A stretch of DNA of 35,751 nt from a virus. Positions within the stretch are counted from its first letter, which is position 1. Every line of letters starts with the position of its first letter. The stretch lies in the IMG/VR virus record IMGVR_UViG_3300048056_000025, positions 1-35,751 of that record; one strand, written 5' to 3'. This document shows positions 6,526 through 14,208 of this stretch, in pieces. A program made the position numbers and the translations under genes. A model generated the notes under the pieces. The model did no database searches and was not told the DNA's origin. It saw nothing but the letters and a program-made list of their open reading frames with translations.

Positions 6526-6893
6526 AACCCAAGCGCAAAGTCTACCGCTGTGAGGTCTGCGGGGCTCCGCTCAAGCCGATGGTGCTGCGTAAGGACGTCG
6601 GGATGCAGTGCGGCGAGTGCAAGGCCGAGGCGCTCGGGTGGAGGCGTGACAGCGCCGACCCGTGGGATCTGGCGCTGGGGGGGGGGGCGGTGAAGCGCAG
6701 TGGCGACGAGAGCCTACGCCAGTGCTGGACGTGCGGCGACTTTGATGACCCGTTTTTTATGGGGCCTGAACCAGCGCCGGAAACGCTTGGCAATTGCGCC
6801 GGAGGAAACTGTAACCACATCCGTCGCGGCGACGTATGGGTCAACGCAGAGGACGGGCCGCACCGCTGCTGGATTCCGCAGGAGGCAGGATGA
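6522..6893 (+). CDS. Zinc-ribbon-like early protein with a G11 tract
   Basis: This 123-residue protein starts at ATG 6522 with GGAGGCGACC upstream. CEVCG and CGECK near residues 9-37 form a likely zinc ribbon. A second Cys set (CWTCG, then Cys near residues 89 and 94) follows. The two halves are joined by a Gly-rich stretch encoded by eleven consecutive G bases. Both halves read coherently in one frame, so the present tract length keeps the gene intact. A change of one base would truncate or shift it. Function is not recognised; nucleic-acid binding is plausible. Confidence 0.65.
   Translation: MKPKRKVYRCEVCGAPLKPMVLRKDVGMQCGECKAEALGWRRDSADPWDLALGGGAVKRSGDESLRQCWTCGDFDDPFFMGPEPAPETLGNCAGGNCNHIRRGDVWVNAEDGPHRCWIPQEAG
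6677..6687 (+). repeat. Run of eleven G inside a coding region
   Basis: Eleven consecutive G occur in the zinc-ribbon gene, coding part of a Leu-Gly-Gly-Gly-Ala link. Such tracts slip in replication and transcription and are hard to sequence. Confidence 0.9.
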
Positions 6894-7111
6894 GCGACAA
6901 GCAAGCATACCAGGAGCCCAAGTTGATCGTGCGCAACATGTTCAGGGTTGACGAGGTGGCGGAACTGCTCAAGTTCACCCCTCGGCAGGTGCGCAACATG
7001 CTGGTAGACGGTAGGCTCAAAGGAAAGAAGTTCGGCCGCTGCCTGCGCGTGTGGGCGTGGTCGGTGGCCGAGTATCAGGCATCCGGGGAGGATGCGGAGG
7101 AGGCGGGATGA
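6890..7111 (+). CDS. Excisionase/MerR-type HTH DNA-binding protein
   Basis: This 73-residue protein starts at ATG 6890 (GGAGGCAGG upstream, ATGA overlap). Residues about 18-65 match the HTH_17 plan: FRVDEVAELLKFTPRQVRNM supplies the helix-turn-helix, then a basic turn LKGKKFGR, and then LRVWAWSVAEYQ in place of the usual wing/helix end. The family includes excisionases and small regulators. No integrase is seen in this window, so a regulatory role, possibly in early-to-late switching, fits better than excision. It lies two genes before the terminase module. Confidence 0.75.
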   Translation: MSDKQAYQEPKLIVRNMFRVDEVAELLKFTPRQVRNMLVDGRLKGKKFGRCLRVWAWSVAEYQASGEDAEEAG

Positions 7112-7668
7112 GGAAGATTCACAGCGTTTTTGTCCGTGACTGGAAGAACAAAGAATGCCCTGCTGCGCGCGAGGTCGAGGAGGGCCTTGAGTGGGTGATC
7201 GACGGCGAGGGGACGGCAACCGTCAAGTGGGATGGTTCTGCGTGCCTCGTGAAAGACGGCGCGTTCTACAAGCGCTTACACTGGAAGGAGAAGAAGGGAC
7301 CGGCGCCGCCCGGGTGGCTGCACTGGTCTTTCGATCCGGAGCAGCGCAGCGGCCACGGGTGGTTTACGGTAGCTGCCGGTAATGACGACAGGTGGCACCG
7401 CGAAGCGTGGGAAAGCAGCCCGCATCCTGTCCCGGATGGTACGTATGAACTGATGGGGCCTAAACTCCAGAAGAATCCAGAGTCGCTGTCGATTCACATG
7501 CTGTTCAGGCATGGCGACAAGGTGGTTGATGTGCCCCGAGACTACGACGGCATCCGCAACTGGCTGTCAGGGCATCGCGTTGAGGGGGTTGTGTTTCACC
7601 ACGCTGACGGGCGCATGGCCAAGGTAAAGCGAAAGGACTTCGGAATCCCCTGGCCGCTCAAACCGTAA
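7108..7668 (+). CDS. RNA/DNA ligase-superfamily nucleotidyltransferase
   Basis: This 186-residue protein starts at ATG 7108 in an ATGA overlap. K40-W41-D42-G43 is motif I of the ligase/capping superfamily, with the lysine that carries AMP. E159-G160 followed by VVFH is motif IV. K172-V-K174 is motif V. These match small phage proteins annotated as RNA ligase or DUF5565. The protein is near the minimal size of the adenylation domain, with no added domain. It would form a covalent nucleotidyl-lysine and seal nicks, for example in cleaved host tRNA. The substrate cannot be read from the sequence. It is the last early gene before the terminase region. Confidence 0.75.
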   Translation: MRKIHSVFVRDWKNKECPAAREVEEGLEWVIDGEGTATVKWDGSACLVKDGAFYKRLHWKEKKGPAPPGWLHWSFDPEQRSGHGWFTVAAGNDDRWHREAWESSPHPVPDGTYELMGPKLQKNPESLSIHMLFRHGDKVVDVPRDYDGIRNWLSGHRVEGVVFHHADGRMAKVKRKDFGIPWPLKP

Positions 7669-7692
7669 CCCCATTCCGCCCCGTTCCCCCCT

Positions 7693-7727
7693 TGCAACGT
7701 TGCATCAAAGAAAAGTGTTGCGGCAAC
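7693..7727. promoter_or_regulatory. Paired palindromes upstream of the terminase genes
   Basis: TGCAACGTTGCA (7693-7704) is a perfect 12-bp palindrome, and GTTGC-G-GCAAC (7717-7727) a perfect dyad. Together they give four GCAAC half-sites within 35 bp, in the only gap between the early genes and the small terminase gene. The second dyad overlaps a possible -35. Candidate roles are an operator for late transcription or a recognition site for the small terminase subunit. The sequence does not decide between them. Confidence 0.5.
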
Positions 7728-7747
7728 CTTCGGCGCGCGGGTAGAGT
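7718..7747 (+). promoter_or_regulatory. Weak candidate late promoter
   Basis: TTGCGG (7718-7723), 18 bases and TAGAGT (7742-7747) are a poor sigma70 match in the right place for late genes starting at 7788. The -35 lies inside the second palindrome. Confidence 0.25.
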
Positions 7748-7787
7748 GAAACGGTAAAATCCCACAAGTGCAATCAATCGAGGCAGC

Positions 7788-8288
7788 GTGGCAAAGAAGC
7801 CGACCAAAGAGACCGGAAAAACCGGAAAAGCGGCGCCCGCGCGCGAGGCACGTATTGACTATATCCTCGGCCGCTTCAAGGCCGGGGCCACCCTGAACGA
7901 CAGGCCAAAACTGATCCTCGACCTGAACGACGCAGAGGTGGCCGAGGCTCACAAGTTCAGGACCGTATCCAGCACGGTCGCATATGAGGACGTGGGCGAG
8001 GCATGGCAGCGCATGGTTGACGCCCCCAAGGCGATCACACCAGAAGCGGCCGCAGGGATCTTTGAGTTCAGGTGTAACGCTCTGTATGCCGTGGCTTACG
8101 AGAAGGGCGACGTGTCGGGCGGCATGAAAGCGGCAGAGGGCGCGGCAGCGGTCCACGGGGTGACGACCAAGCGCACCGGAACAGAGCACAGCGGCAGCAT
8201 CGAGACCGGCGGGATGCGCTTCGAAGACATGACACCAGAGCAAGTTGCCGCCTGGAAAGCCACGGTCCCCAAGGCAGGGGAGGGCTAG
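7788..8288 (+). CDS. terS: Terminase small subunit
   Basis: This 166-residue protein starts at GTG 7788 with GAGGCA upstream. The N-terminus is lysine-rich and disordered (AKKPTKETGKTGKAA), followed by a helical body. The C-terminus (SGSIETGGMRFEDMTPEQVA) is a tail often seen in small terminase subunits. The subunit binds phage DNA and presents it to the large subunit. Identification rests on position immediately before the large terminase gene, size, helical character and the tail. A clear HTH is not obvious. Confidence 0.75.
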   Translation: MAKKPTKETGKTGKAAPAREARIDYILGRFKAGATLNDRPKLILDLNDAEVAEAHKFRTVSSTVAYEDVGEAWQRMVDAPKAITPEAAAGIFEFRCNALYAVAYEKGDVSGGMKAAEGAAAVHGVTTKRTGTEHSGSIETGGMRFEDMTPEQVAAWKATVPKAGEG

Positions 8289-8290
8289 TC

Positions 8291-9796
8291 ATTGCCAATC
8301 CAACGCTGGAGTACTGCATCTCGGCCCTCGGCAACGGGACCGGAGACGCAGACGCCCTCCACTACTACCTACAGCATGAGCTTGGACTCCGTGTCCCGAC
8401 TGTGGCCGTATGTCCAGGACATGACGCCCCTTGGGATGCCGTCGCAGATTCCTATTTCGGTCGTGTGGGTGACTGGCTAGCGATTGCAGACCGTGGCGGT
8501 GGCAAGACCCAGAACCTCGCTGCTCTCGAGCATTGCGAGATGCGGTGGAAGCACACCGGGTCAGTCCACGTAGCCGCCACCCTCGACCAGTCAGACAAGT
8601 GCCACGAGTACGTTAAGAAGTGCTTCAGCCAGCGGCGCCAGGGCCTGCTCGTCAAGGATGTCGCCCGCCGCACAGAGATCCGCCCAGAGTTCGGCGGTGG
8701 CCACCTCTTGACTGCGACCGGCAGCCTCAAGGGCTGCAACGCCCAGCATGAGGTGTACCTGTCCGTTGACGAGGCGGATCTGATGGAATGGCAGGTGCTT
8801 CAGGAGGCGTTCTCGATTCCGGTCAGTTCGGCAGACTACGCGGCAGCGGTGCGAATCATCACCTCGTGGAAGCGAGCGGCCGGTGTCGCCACGAAGCTAC
8901 AGGAGGAGGCAGACGACCTCGGCCTGCGCATCTTTCGCTGGTGTGTCTTTGAGACGATGCAGAGGTGCCGGGAAACTTCCTGTAGCGCCTGTGAGCGGAC
9001 GATCTCCCACGACAGGCTCGGTCGCCAGCATACGTTCGCGGAGCGCTGCCAGGGGAAAGCCAGGCGGTCTGACGGCTACAAGCCCTTGGGTGACGTGCTC
9101 AAGGCGTTCAAGCGCCTCGACTATGAGGTGTGGATAGCCCAGTGGGAGTCGCTGAAACCTGAATCGGTGGGGCAGTACTTCGCCCACTGGCAGCCCGACA
9201 TCCACGAGATCAGAGAGAACACCCACGGCGACTGGAAGCCGCTGCCAGGATACGGGCATTACCGCTTCTGGGATTTCGGCGTTGCCGACCCAAACGTGTG
9301 CCTCTTTGTCCAGCCATACGGCGAGCAGCTCGTTGTGGTGGACATGATCGAGGACGGAGACGGCGATACGGTCGTGATGACCGCGCCCTCGGTGCTCGAG
9401 CGCAGCAAGCTGTACGGTAAGTGCCTAGGTGATTGGGGCGACCCTGCCGGGATGCAGCGCACCAACGTCGGCACCGGCTCATGTGCAATCGTGGAGCTGG
9501 CCAACGGGTTCGGGATCAACGTCCGTCCGATCCCGGCGGCGTTCAACACGCACAAGCATCGGCATGGCGTGGTTGAGTCTCGCTTGCGCCTCGGCAGCAA
9601 CGGCCAGCCAGGGTTGCTGGTGGACACGCGGACCAAGGGCGGCAAGGCGTTCGCTCGTCACATCGCGTCTGTCAGGAGACCGGATCGGGACGGCGTGCCC
9701 TACGGCGAGGCGCCAATCGAGAACGAGCACTTCCACGCACCTTCTGCCCTGCAATTTGGATTGGTTGGAGTAGACACAATGGGGATGAAAAGCTAA
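8291..9796 (+). CDS. terL: Terminase large subunit, apparent ATT start
   Basis: This is the packaging motor ATPase and nuclease, 501 residues from ATT 8291. Residues 67-73 DRGGGKT form Walker A. VYLSVDEAD at 155-163 is Walker B with catalytic Glu. D328 in WDFG and an Asp in GDWGDPAG near 381-384 fit the nuclease metal site. A Cys cluster (226, 231, 234, 253) suggests a zinc knuckle between the domains. The first conventional start, GTG 8402, would remove 37 residues of plausible coding sequence that begins two bases after the terS stop. ATT 8291 has GGGGAGGG six bases upstream, so it is preferred. The gene overlaps the portal gene by TAATG. Confidence 0.9.
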   Translation: MANPTLEYCISALGNGTGDADALHYYLQHELGLRVPTVAVCPGHDAPWDAVADSYFGRVGDWLAIADRGGGKTQNLAALEHCEMRWKHTGSVHVAATLDQSDKCHEYVKKCFSQRRQGLLVKDVARRTEIRPEFGGGHLLTATGSLKGCNAQHEVYLSVDEADLMEWQVLQEAFSIPVSSADYAAAVRIITSWKRAAGVATKLQEEADDLGLRIFRWCVFETMQRCRETSCSACERTISHDRLGRQHTFAERCQGKARRSDGYKPLGDVLKAFKRLDYEVWIAQWESLKPESVGQYFAHWQPDIHEIRENTHGDWKPLPGYGHYRFWDFGVADPNVCLFVQPYGEQLVVVDMIEDGDGDTVVMTAPSVLERSKLYGKCLGDWGDPAGMQRTNVGTGSCAIVELANGFGINVRPIPAAFNTHKHRHGVVESRLRLGSNGQPGLLVDTRTKGGKAFARHIASVRRPDRDGVPYGEAPIENEHFHAPSALQFGLVGVDTMGMKS

Positions 9797-11574
9797 TGGC
9801 ATTCCCCACTGTAGGCCAGGGGGCCGAGTCGTTCGTGAAGGCGATGGTGCTACAGGCACGCGCGGACGCGATGACCGAGTGGCGCCAGGACATGGACACC
9901 CGCCGAGACTACTACGACGGGAACCAGAAGCCAGCGCTGACTGCGGCGATGGCTACGGTGGACTTCCCGAAGACTCACCGGCACATCCGCAAGGTCACCT
10001 GGGGATTCACGAAGAAGGTCATTGACACCACATCCAGGGTTTACTGGCAGCCGCCCGCAAGGGAGCTTTCAAACGACGACGGCGAGACGGTGGACGCAGG
10101 CGACCCCAGCGCCGCGCAGTGGACCGAGCTACAGAAAGACGGCGGGCTCGACAACGTGCTCCGCATGGTCAATCGCTGGACTCGCCTGTACGTGAGCAAC
10201 GCAGTCTGGACGCAGTACGACGCCACCCTCGACCGGCTCAAGTGGGTGTCGGTGGCACCCCAGGACATCTACGTTATCCAGAGCCCAGACGCTCCCGGCG
10301 ACATCGCCCGCGCCGAGCTTGTGATCATCCCGATGGATGGGCGCAATGAGACGGTGGACGCCAGCGGCGTGAATCCGCAGAAGTGGGTTGCTCTGTCGCA
10401 GACAGAGGCGGTGCCGTTCTTCGGTAGCGTCAACGACTCCGGTTCATTCGACGTGGCCGAGTGGGGCGAGCCTGGCCCGCAGTTGGCAGGGCGCATTCCG
10501 CTGACCATGTTCTTCGACCGCTACCCAGAGGGCCAGATACTTCCCGAGGGCAACAGCGAGGTAATCGACGCAAACCTGATTATCAACCTGACGTTGAGCA
10601 ACCTGTATCACCTCCAGAAGATGCAGAGTTTCGGCCAGCCGGTGTTGCGGTCTGCGTTTGACTACCCGGCAAACATGATCGCAGGGCCAGAGCAGATCCT
10701 ACAGATTCGCGATGCCGATGGGCAGTTCACTTACGAGAGCCCCAACGCGCAGTTGAGCGACGTGCGCGACATCGTCGAATACCTGATGAAGTCTGCCGCC
10801 ACGCTCAACAACCTGTCGCCGGGGACGTTTAGCACCGAGGTCAACCAGCTCTCTGGCATCGCCAAGAAGATCGAGGAGCTGCCCCTGATTCAGTTCACGG
10901 CCGAGCAGCAATCGCTGTATGCAGCCTATGAGACCGACTTGTTTGAGGTGAGCCGCGCCGTGTGGAACAACCACGCGAGGCACGACCCCATCAGTGAGGA
11001 ACTGAAGCAGGTTGTGACGTTCGTGCCTCTCGACTTCCCGAGCGACCCGGGCGCAGAGCTTGACGCCCTTGAGCGGCGCATTGCCCTCGGCATCACCGCC
11101 CGCTGGGAAGCCATCAAGGATGAGCACCCTGAGTTTACCGAGGAGCAGGCGCGTGATCGCCTGGCCGAGAACCTCAAGGAGACCAACGCCAAGGCGCGGG
11201 CCGACAAGCCCGCAGAGTTCTCGTTTGACTTCACTGACACGGATACGCAGGCCCCCGCCACAAAGTCCGCTGACGGGCCTGTGAGCGCGCCTGACAGCGA
11301 GTCCGAGGGTGAGGTTGCGGCGGCTCCCAGTGAGACCCTGAACGGTGCGCAGATCCTCGCGCTGGTGGACGTGCTCAAGAGCGTGACCGATGGGACGCTG
11401 CCCAAGGAGACGGCTCGCGAGGTTATCGCGGCGTCGTTCCCGATCAGCGAGCAGCGCATCACCGCCATGCTGGCAGCCATCGAAGAGGGCGACCCGGCAG
11501 ACATCGCGGCGCGCAAGCAGGCAGCCATGCCCCCGCAGTTCAAGGCCAAGCCCGACGAGGAGCCCGACGCGTGA
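9796..11574 (+). CDS. Portal protein
   Basis: This 592-residue protein starts at ATG 9796 and follows terL directly. Size, position and pattern fit a portal: an N-terminal helical region with RRDYYDGNQKPAL, a mixed alpha/beta centre (SVAPQDIYVIQSPDAPGDIA), a helical stretch near residues 340-380 (NLSPGTFSTEVNQLSGIAKK) and a long acidic C-terminus. The first residues include TWGFTKKVIDTTSRVYW, a pattern common in portals where the stem-building domain begins. It forms the ring at the capsid vertex through which DNA is packaged. The last 90 residues are low-complexity acidic and helical. No fused domain is seen. Confidence 0.85.
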   Translation: MAFPTVGQGAESFVKAMVLQARADAMTEWRQDMDTRRDYYDGNQKPALTAAMATVDFPKTHRHIRKVTWGFTKKVIDTTSRVYWQPPARELSNDDGETVDAGDPSAAQWTELQKDGGLDNVLRMVNRWTRLYVSNAVWTQYDATLDRLKWVSVAPQDIYVIQSPDAPGDIARAELVIIPMDGRNETVDASGVNPQKWVALSQTEAVPFFGSVNDSGSFDVAEWGEPGPQLAGRIPLTMFFDRYPEGQILPEGNSEVIDANLIINLTLSNLYHLQKMQSFGQPVLRSAFDYPANMIAGPEQILQIRDADGQFTYESPNAQLSDVRDIVEYLMKSAATLNNLSPGTFSTEVNQLSGIAKKIEELPLIQFTAEQQSLYAAYETDLFEVSRAVWNNHARHDPISEELKQVVTFVPLDFPSDPGAELDALERRIALGITARWEAIKDEHPEFTEEQARDRLAENLKETNAKARADKPAEFSFDFTDTDTQAPATKSADGPVSAPDSESEGEVAAAPSETLNGAQILALVDVLKSVTDGTLPKETAREVIAASFPISEQRITAMLAAIEEGDPADIAARKQAAMPPQFKAKPDEEPDA

Positions 11575-11822
11575 GGGGCGCCATTGAGAATCAGGTCAAG
11601 TCCAAGATGGCCGTGACCGCCGAGACCAAGGCGTTCGTTGACGCCGCCTCGACCAAGGGCGTCAAGCAGATAATCCGCGCCATTGCCAGAGACCCGGATA
11701 AAGCCGAGGCGTTGGGCGAGAAGCTGGGCCAGGAAATCGCCGCTGCGTTGATTGCCAAGTACGGCAAGCGGTGGATCAAGGATACCGTCAAGGGCGCCAA
11801 TGCGGTGCTGGACAGCATTTAG
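11571..11822 (+). CDS. Hypothetical small head-region protein
   Basis: This 83-residue protein starts at GTG 11571 in a GTGA overlap with the portal gene, with GAGGAG about nine bases upstream. It is a single helical domain, basic and alanine-rich (KQIIRAIARDPDKAEALGEK). No family is recognised. From 11823 to 11913 there is no gene. That gap holds a 10-bp palindrome (CTCCCGGGAG, 11885-11894) and a small GGGCC/GGCCC hairpin. Confidence 0.55.
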   Translation: MRGAIENQVKSKMAVTAETKAFVDAASTKGVKQIIRAIARDPDKAEALGEKLGQEIAAALIAKYGKRWIKDTVKGANAVLDSI

Positions 11823-11913
11823 TCTCTCGGTGACGACGGGACGCCGGGGCCAGCGGCCCTAGCGGCGAATCGACGCCGCATCCGCTCCCGGGAGACGTCT
11901 AGGAGGCAGACAG

Positions 11914-12072
11914 ATGTTTCACGCTCTGAACTTGTTGCGCGAGTCGCTTGACAGGTTCCGACGAGAGCTAGACGAGATGGCAGAACAGGCCCGCCGCGAG
12001 GGCGAAGAGAGACGGAGGGAGCAGGATGGCTGGTCCCATGACCGTCAAGCGCAAGGGGCGGATACCGACTGA
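11914..12072 (+). CDS. Hypothetical charged small protein
   Basis: This 52-residue frame starts at ATG 11914 with a very strong ribosome site (TAGGAGGCAGACAG). It is almost entirely a charged amphipathic helix (SLDRFRRELDEMAEQARREG). It overlaps the next gene by 47 bases in another frame, and that gene also has its own good ribosome site. Compact overlap is usual in this genome. It could be a small head-assembly protein or translate mainly to couple the next gene. Confidence 0.5.
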   Translation: MFHALNLLRESLDRFRRELDEMAEQARREGEERRREQDGWSHDRQAQGADTD

Positions 12073-12559
12073 CTACACGCTGCACCCGCGCGAGATGATG
12101 AAGATCGGGGTTGCGATTGAGCGTGATATTCAAGAGCATGTGCTTTCAGGCAGGACGCCAAGCGGCGGATCACAGACAAAGAATCAGCCCGCCACCATCA
12201 GAAAGAAGCGTCACGCGATCCCGCTGGTCGGAGATGCTGGCCTTAACCACCGTTTCGCGCTGACCAGATGGGACAAGCATCCCGGGTTCGGCGTCCTGCT
12301 CCTGTCGCTCCCGAAGCACGGGCACAACCCGAGCGCGTGGCAGGTGATGGAATGGCTCACGCAACCGGGCAAGCGCGGAAAGCGTGGCCGGGGGCAGGGC
12401 GTCAAGGGGCTCCTCCTCGGCAAGCAGAGGCAGGCATACAAGCCGATCATGAGCATCAGCCCCAAGGGGGCGCAGATCGTGGTCAACATGGCCAAGCGGT
12501 TCCTGCGTAACCACATCGCCAGAGAGAGCAGGAAGGCAGCCAAGTCCAGTGGGAGTTAA
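12026..12559 (+). CDS. Hypothetical head morphogenesis protein
   Basis: This 177-residue basic protein starts at ATG 12026 after GGAGGGAGCAGG. It has the stretch SGGSQTKNQPATIRKKRHA and then PLVGDAGLNHRFALTRW, which faintly recalls phage virion morphogenesis proteins. A basic loop (KRGKRGRGQGVKG) and a C-terminal helix ending in Lys/Arg follow. It sits between the portal and the MuF-like gene, the usual place for head assembly factors. The label is from context; no catalytic motif is visible. Confidence 0.5.
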   Translation: MAGPMTVKRKGRIPTDYTLHPREMMKIGVAIERDIQEHVLSGRTPSGGSQTKNQPATIRKKRHAIPLVGDAGLNHRFALTRWDKHPGFGVLLLSLPKHGHNPSAWQVMEWLTQPGKRGKRGRGQGVKGLLLGKQRQAYKPIMSISPKGAQIVVNMAKRFLRNHIARESRKAAKSSGS

Positions 12560-13163
12560 AGAGACGGCGGCAGAGAGCTTCGGCCAACTGCTGATCAAGG
12601 TGGGCAACGCGGGGAAGGCCAACGGGCTCACCCTCGGTGATGCCGTCCGCACCATGCTGGAAGACGGCATGAGCCCGGCCAACGTGGAGGCCACCCTGCT
12701 GGCTGACCTCGACGCAGGCGGGCGCAGGTTCTTTGGTCCCATGTTCAAGGGGCTCCGCGAGACTGCGCTGGGCGGCATTGACAGGGCAATGGACGCAATG
12801 GAGATGGTCGCCTATGACGACCGACTCAAAGCGGCCAGTCAGTCGCTTGTCAATGCCAGCGTTAAGGGCGCGTCAAAGGCTCTAGACGGCGCCACAAAGG
12901 CAGATCTGTCTACTCCGGGGCCAGAGTCGCTAGAGACTTGGATCACGGTCATGGACGACAAGGTGTGCCCCGATTGCTCGCCCCGGCACGGTGTCACGCA
13001 GACAAGGGTTGAGTGGGCGCAGGTTGGTCGCCCTCGGTGGGGCACCACCATCTGCGGGCCGCACTGCCGCTGTAAGCTCATCCCCGCCGCTGCCGCTGTA
13101 GCAGACGGCGAGATACGAGACGACCTCAAGGAATCAATCCGCGTGCCAAGGCGCGCAAAGTAA
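12549..13163 (+). CDS. MuF-like head morphogenesis protein
   Basis: This 204-residue protein starts at GTG 12549, overlapping the previous gene. The C-terminal part has the MuF family signature: TWITVMDDKVCPDC near residues 130-143, H148, then C169, H172, C173 and C175 in ICGPHCRC. The N-terminal 120 residues are helical. Family members (Mu gpF, SPP1 gp7) are minor capsid proteins packed with the DNA and often follow the portal gene, as here. The length is at the short end of the family and no toxin domain is fused to the C-terminus. Confidence 0.8.
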   Translation: MGVKETAAESFGQLLIKVGNAGKANGLTLGDAVRTMLEDGMSPANVEATLLADLDAGGRRFFGPMFKGLRETALGGIDRAMDAMEMVAYDDRLKAASQSLVNASVKGASKALDGATKADLSTPGPESLETWITVMDDKVCPDCSPRHGVTQTRVEWAQVGRPRWGTTICGPHCRCKLIPAAAAVADGEIRDDLKESIRVPRRAK

Positions 13164-13174
13164 GAGGAGGATAC

Positions 13175-13375
13175 ATGGCCAAGGAAGAGAAGCCCGCGAA
13201 GGTGGAGCCGGTCGAGGCTCCCGTCGAGCGCCCAGTGCGTCTCGCCAATCCCAAGAACGTCGCGAAGCACAAGGCGGCGGGCTGGACCATCGCCAAGTCG
13301 TATCTGGGCAAGACGCACCGCGAGCGCAAGAACATCGCCAGCGGCGACATCGTGCCCATGCGGGCGCCGAAGTAG
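13175..13375 (+). CDS. Hypothetical basic small protein
   Basis: This 66-residue protein starts at ATG 13175 with GAGGAGGATAC upstream. The first 25 residues are Lys/Glu/Pro-rich and disordered (KEEKPAKVEPVEAPVERPV). The rest is basic (KNVAKHKAAGWTIAKSYLGK). It may be a head-region protein that interacts with DNA or with the MuF-like protein. No family is recognised. Confidence 0.55.
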   Translation: MAKEEKPAKVEPVEAPVERPVRLANPKNVAKHKAAGWTIAKSYLGKTHRERKNIASGDIVPMRAPK

Positions 13376-13397
13376 GTATCAACACAGGAGGCAGGCT

Positions 13398-13673
13398 GTG
13401 AATGAGGTAATCTGGAAGTTCAAGGTTGACGTTCTGGAGACCGGAGGAATGACAGAGATGCCCAAGGGGGCCAACGTCATTTCGGTAGGAGTCCAAGGCG
13501 ACGACATCACCGTGTGGGCGATGGTCGACCCGGGCGCGCCTCTCGTCATCAGGGACATAAAAGTGATGGGGACCGGCGATCCGCAGGCGGTGAGTTGTTG
13601 CGGGTATGCGTTCGTGGGGACTGTGTTTCTCGGGGCCTACGTGTTTCATGTCTTTGATAGAGGTGAGGCGTGA
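13398..13673 (+). CDS. Conserved phage protein, DUF7352-like
   Basis: This 91-residue protein starts at GTG 13398 with AGGAGGCAGGCT upstream. The pattern IWKFKVDV...TEMPKGANVISVGVQ...ITVWAMVDP...VMGTGDP...FVGTVF...VFHVF is that of a small beta-rich protein family found in many phages and labelled DUF7352. No role is established. Two adjacent Cys (CCG) lie near residue 67. It overlaps the GroES-like gene by GTGA. Confidence 0.7.
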   Translation: MNEVIWKFKVDVLETGGMTEMPKGANVISVGVQGDDITVWAMVDPGAPLVIRDIKVMGTGDPQAVSCCGYAFVGTVFLGAYVFHVFDRGEA

Positions 13674-13984
13674 AGATCATGCCCAAGGGAAACCAAGTCC
13701 TGATCGAGCGCGACCCGCAACCGGACTACGCCACCGAGCACCTCATTCACACACCGGCGTCAAGGCGCGCGGTGTGGACCGGGACCGTCTGCGCTGTAGG
13801 CCCGGGGATGAAGCATCACAAGTGGGGCGGCGACGACTGGCGAGACAACATGGACCTCGAGCCGGGGGATCGCATTCAGTTGCGGCCCTCGGAACACGGC
13901 ATGTTTCTCGACATCACGGGCAAGGCCAGCCACGTCTTGATTGACCGGGATTACATCTTGGCCAAGGGCGTGGGCGAGGCGTGA
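13670..13984 (+). CDS. GroES-like co-chaperonin
   Basis: This 104-residue protein starts at GTG 13670 in a GTGA overlap. It has the order of chaperonin-10: MPKGNQVLIERDPQPDYATE at the start, a mobile-loop position near residues 24-30, GTVCAVGPG near 40, then DNMDLEPGDRIQLRPSEHG, and the C-terminal LIDRDYILAKG. Length matches GroES (about 97). It probably caps the host GroEL to fold a phage protein, most likely the capsid protein, as T4 gp31 does. Placement inside the head module supports this. The mobile loop is not a standard hydrophobic triplet, so the binding mode needs testing. Confidence 0.8.
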   Translation: MKIMPKGNQVLIERDPQPDYATEHLIHTPASRRAVWTGTVCAVGPGMKHHKWGGDDWRDNMDLEPGDRIQLRPSEHGMFLDITGKASHVLIDRDYILAKGVGEA

Positions 13985-14208
13985 ATGCAACCAGGGCGCT
14001 CGACGCCCTGTGCGGCGCTGTAGCAGGCGCAGCGGGGGCAAAGGCCCGGTTGGTCGCAATCGCTGACAACGTCGCTCACAGGGCGAATCAGTGGCCCTAC
14101 GTGGCGCGTCCGCGCCTGACTCTGGGATACGTTGCGAGCATGGGCGATGGATGGCGCGCCCTCGCATTGAGATCACTACAAAGGCAGCGGCTTAACAGCC
14201 AACACTGA
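13981..14208 (+). CDS. Hypothetical small head-region protein
   Basis: This 75-residue frame starts at GTG 13981 in a GTGA overlap with the GroES-like gene. It is basic and helical, beginning NATRALDALCGAVAGAAGAK, with an Ala-rich helix that could associate with a membrane or another helix. No family is recognised. It is the last gene before two tandem hairpins. Confidence 0.5.
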   Translation: MNATRALDALCGAVAGAAGAKARLVAIADNVAHRANQWPYVARPRLTLGYVASMGDGWRALALRSLQRQRLNSQH

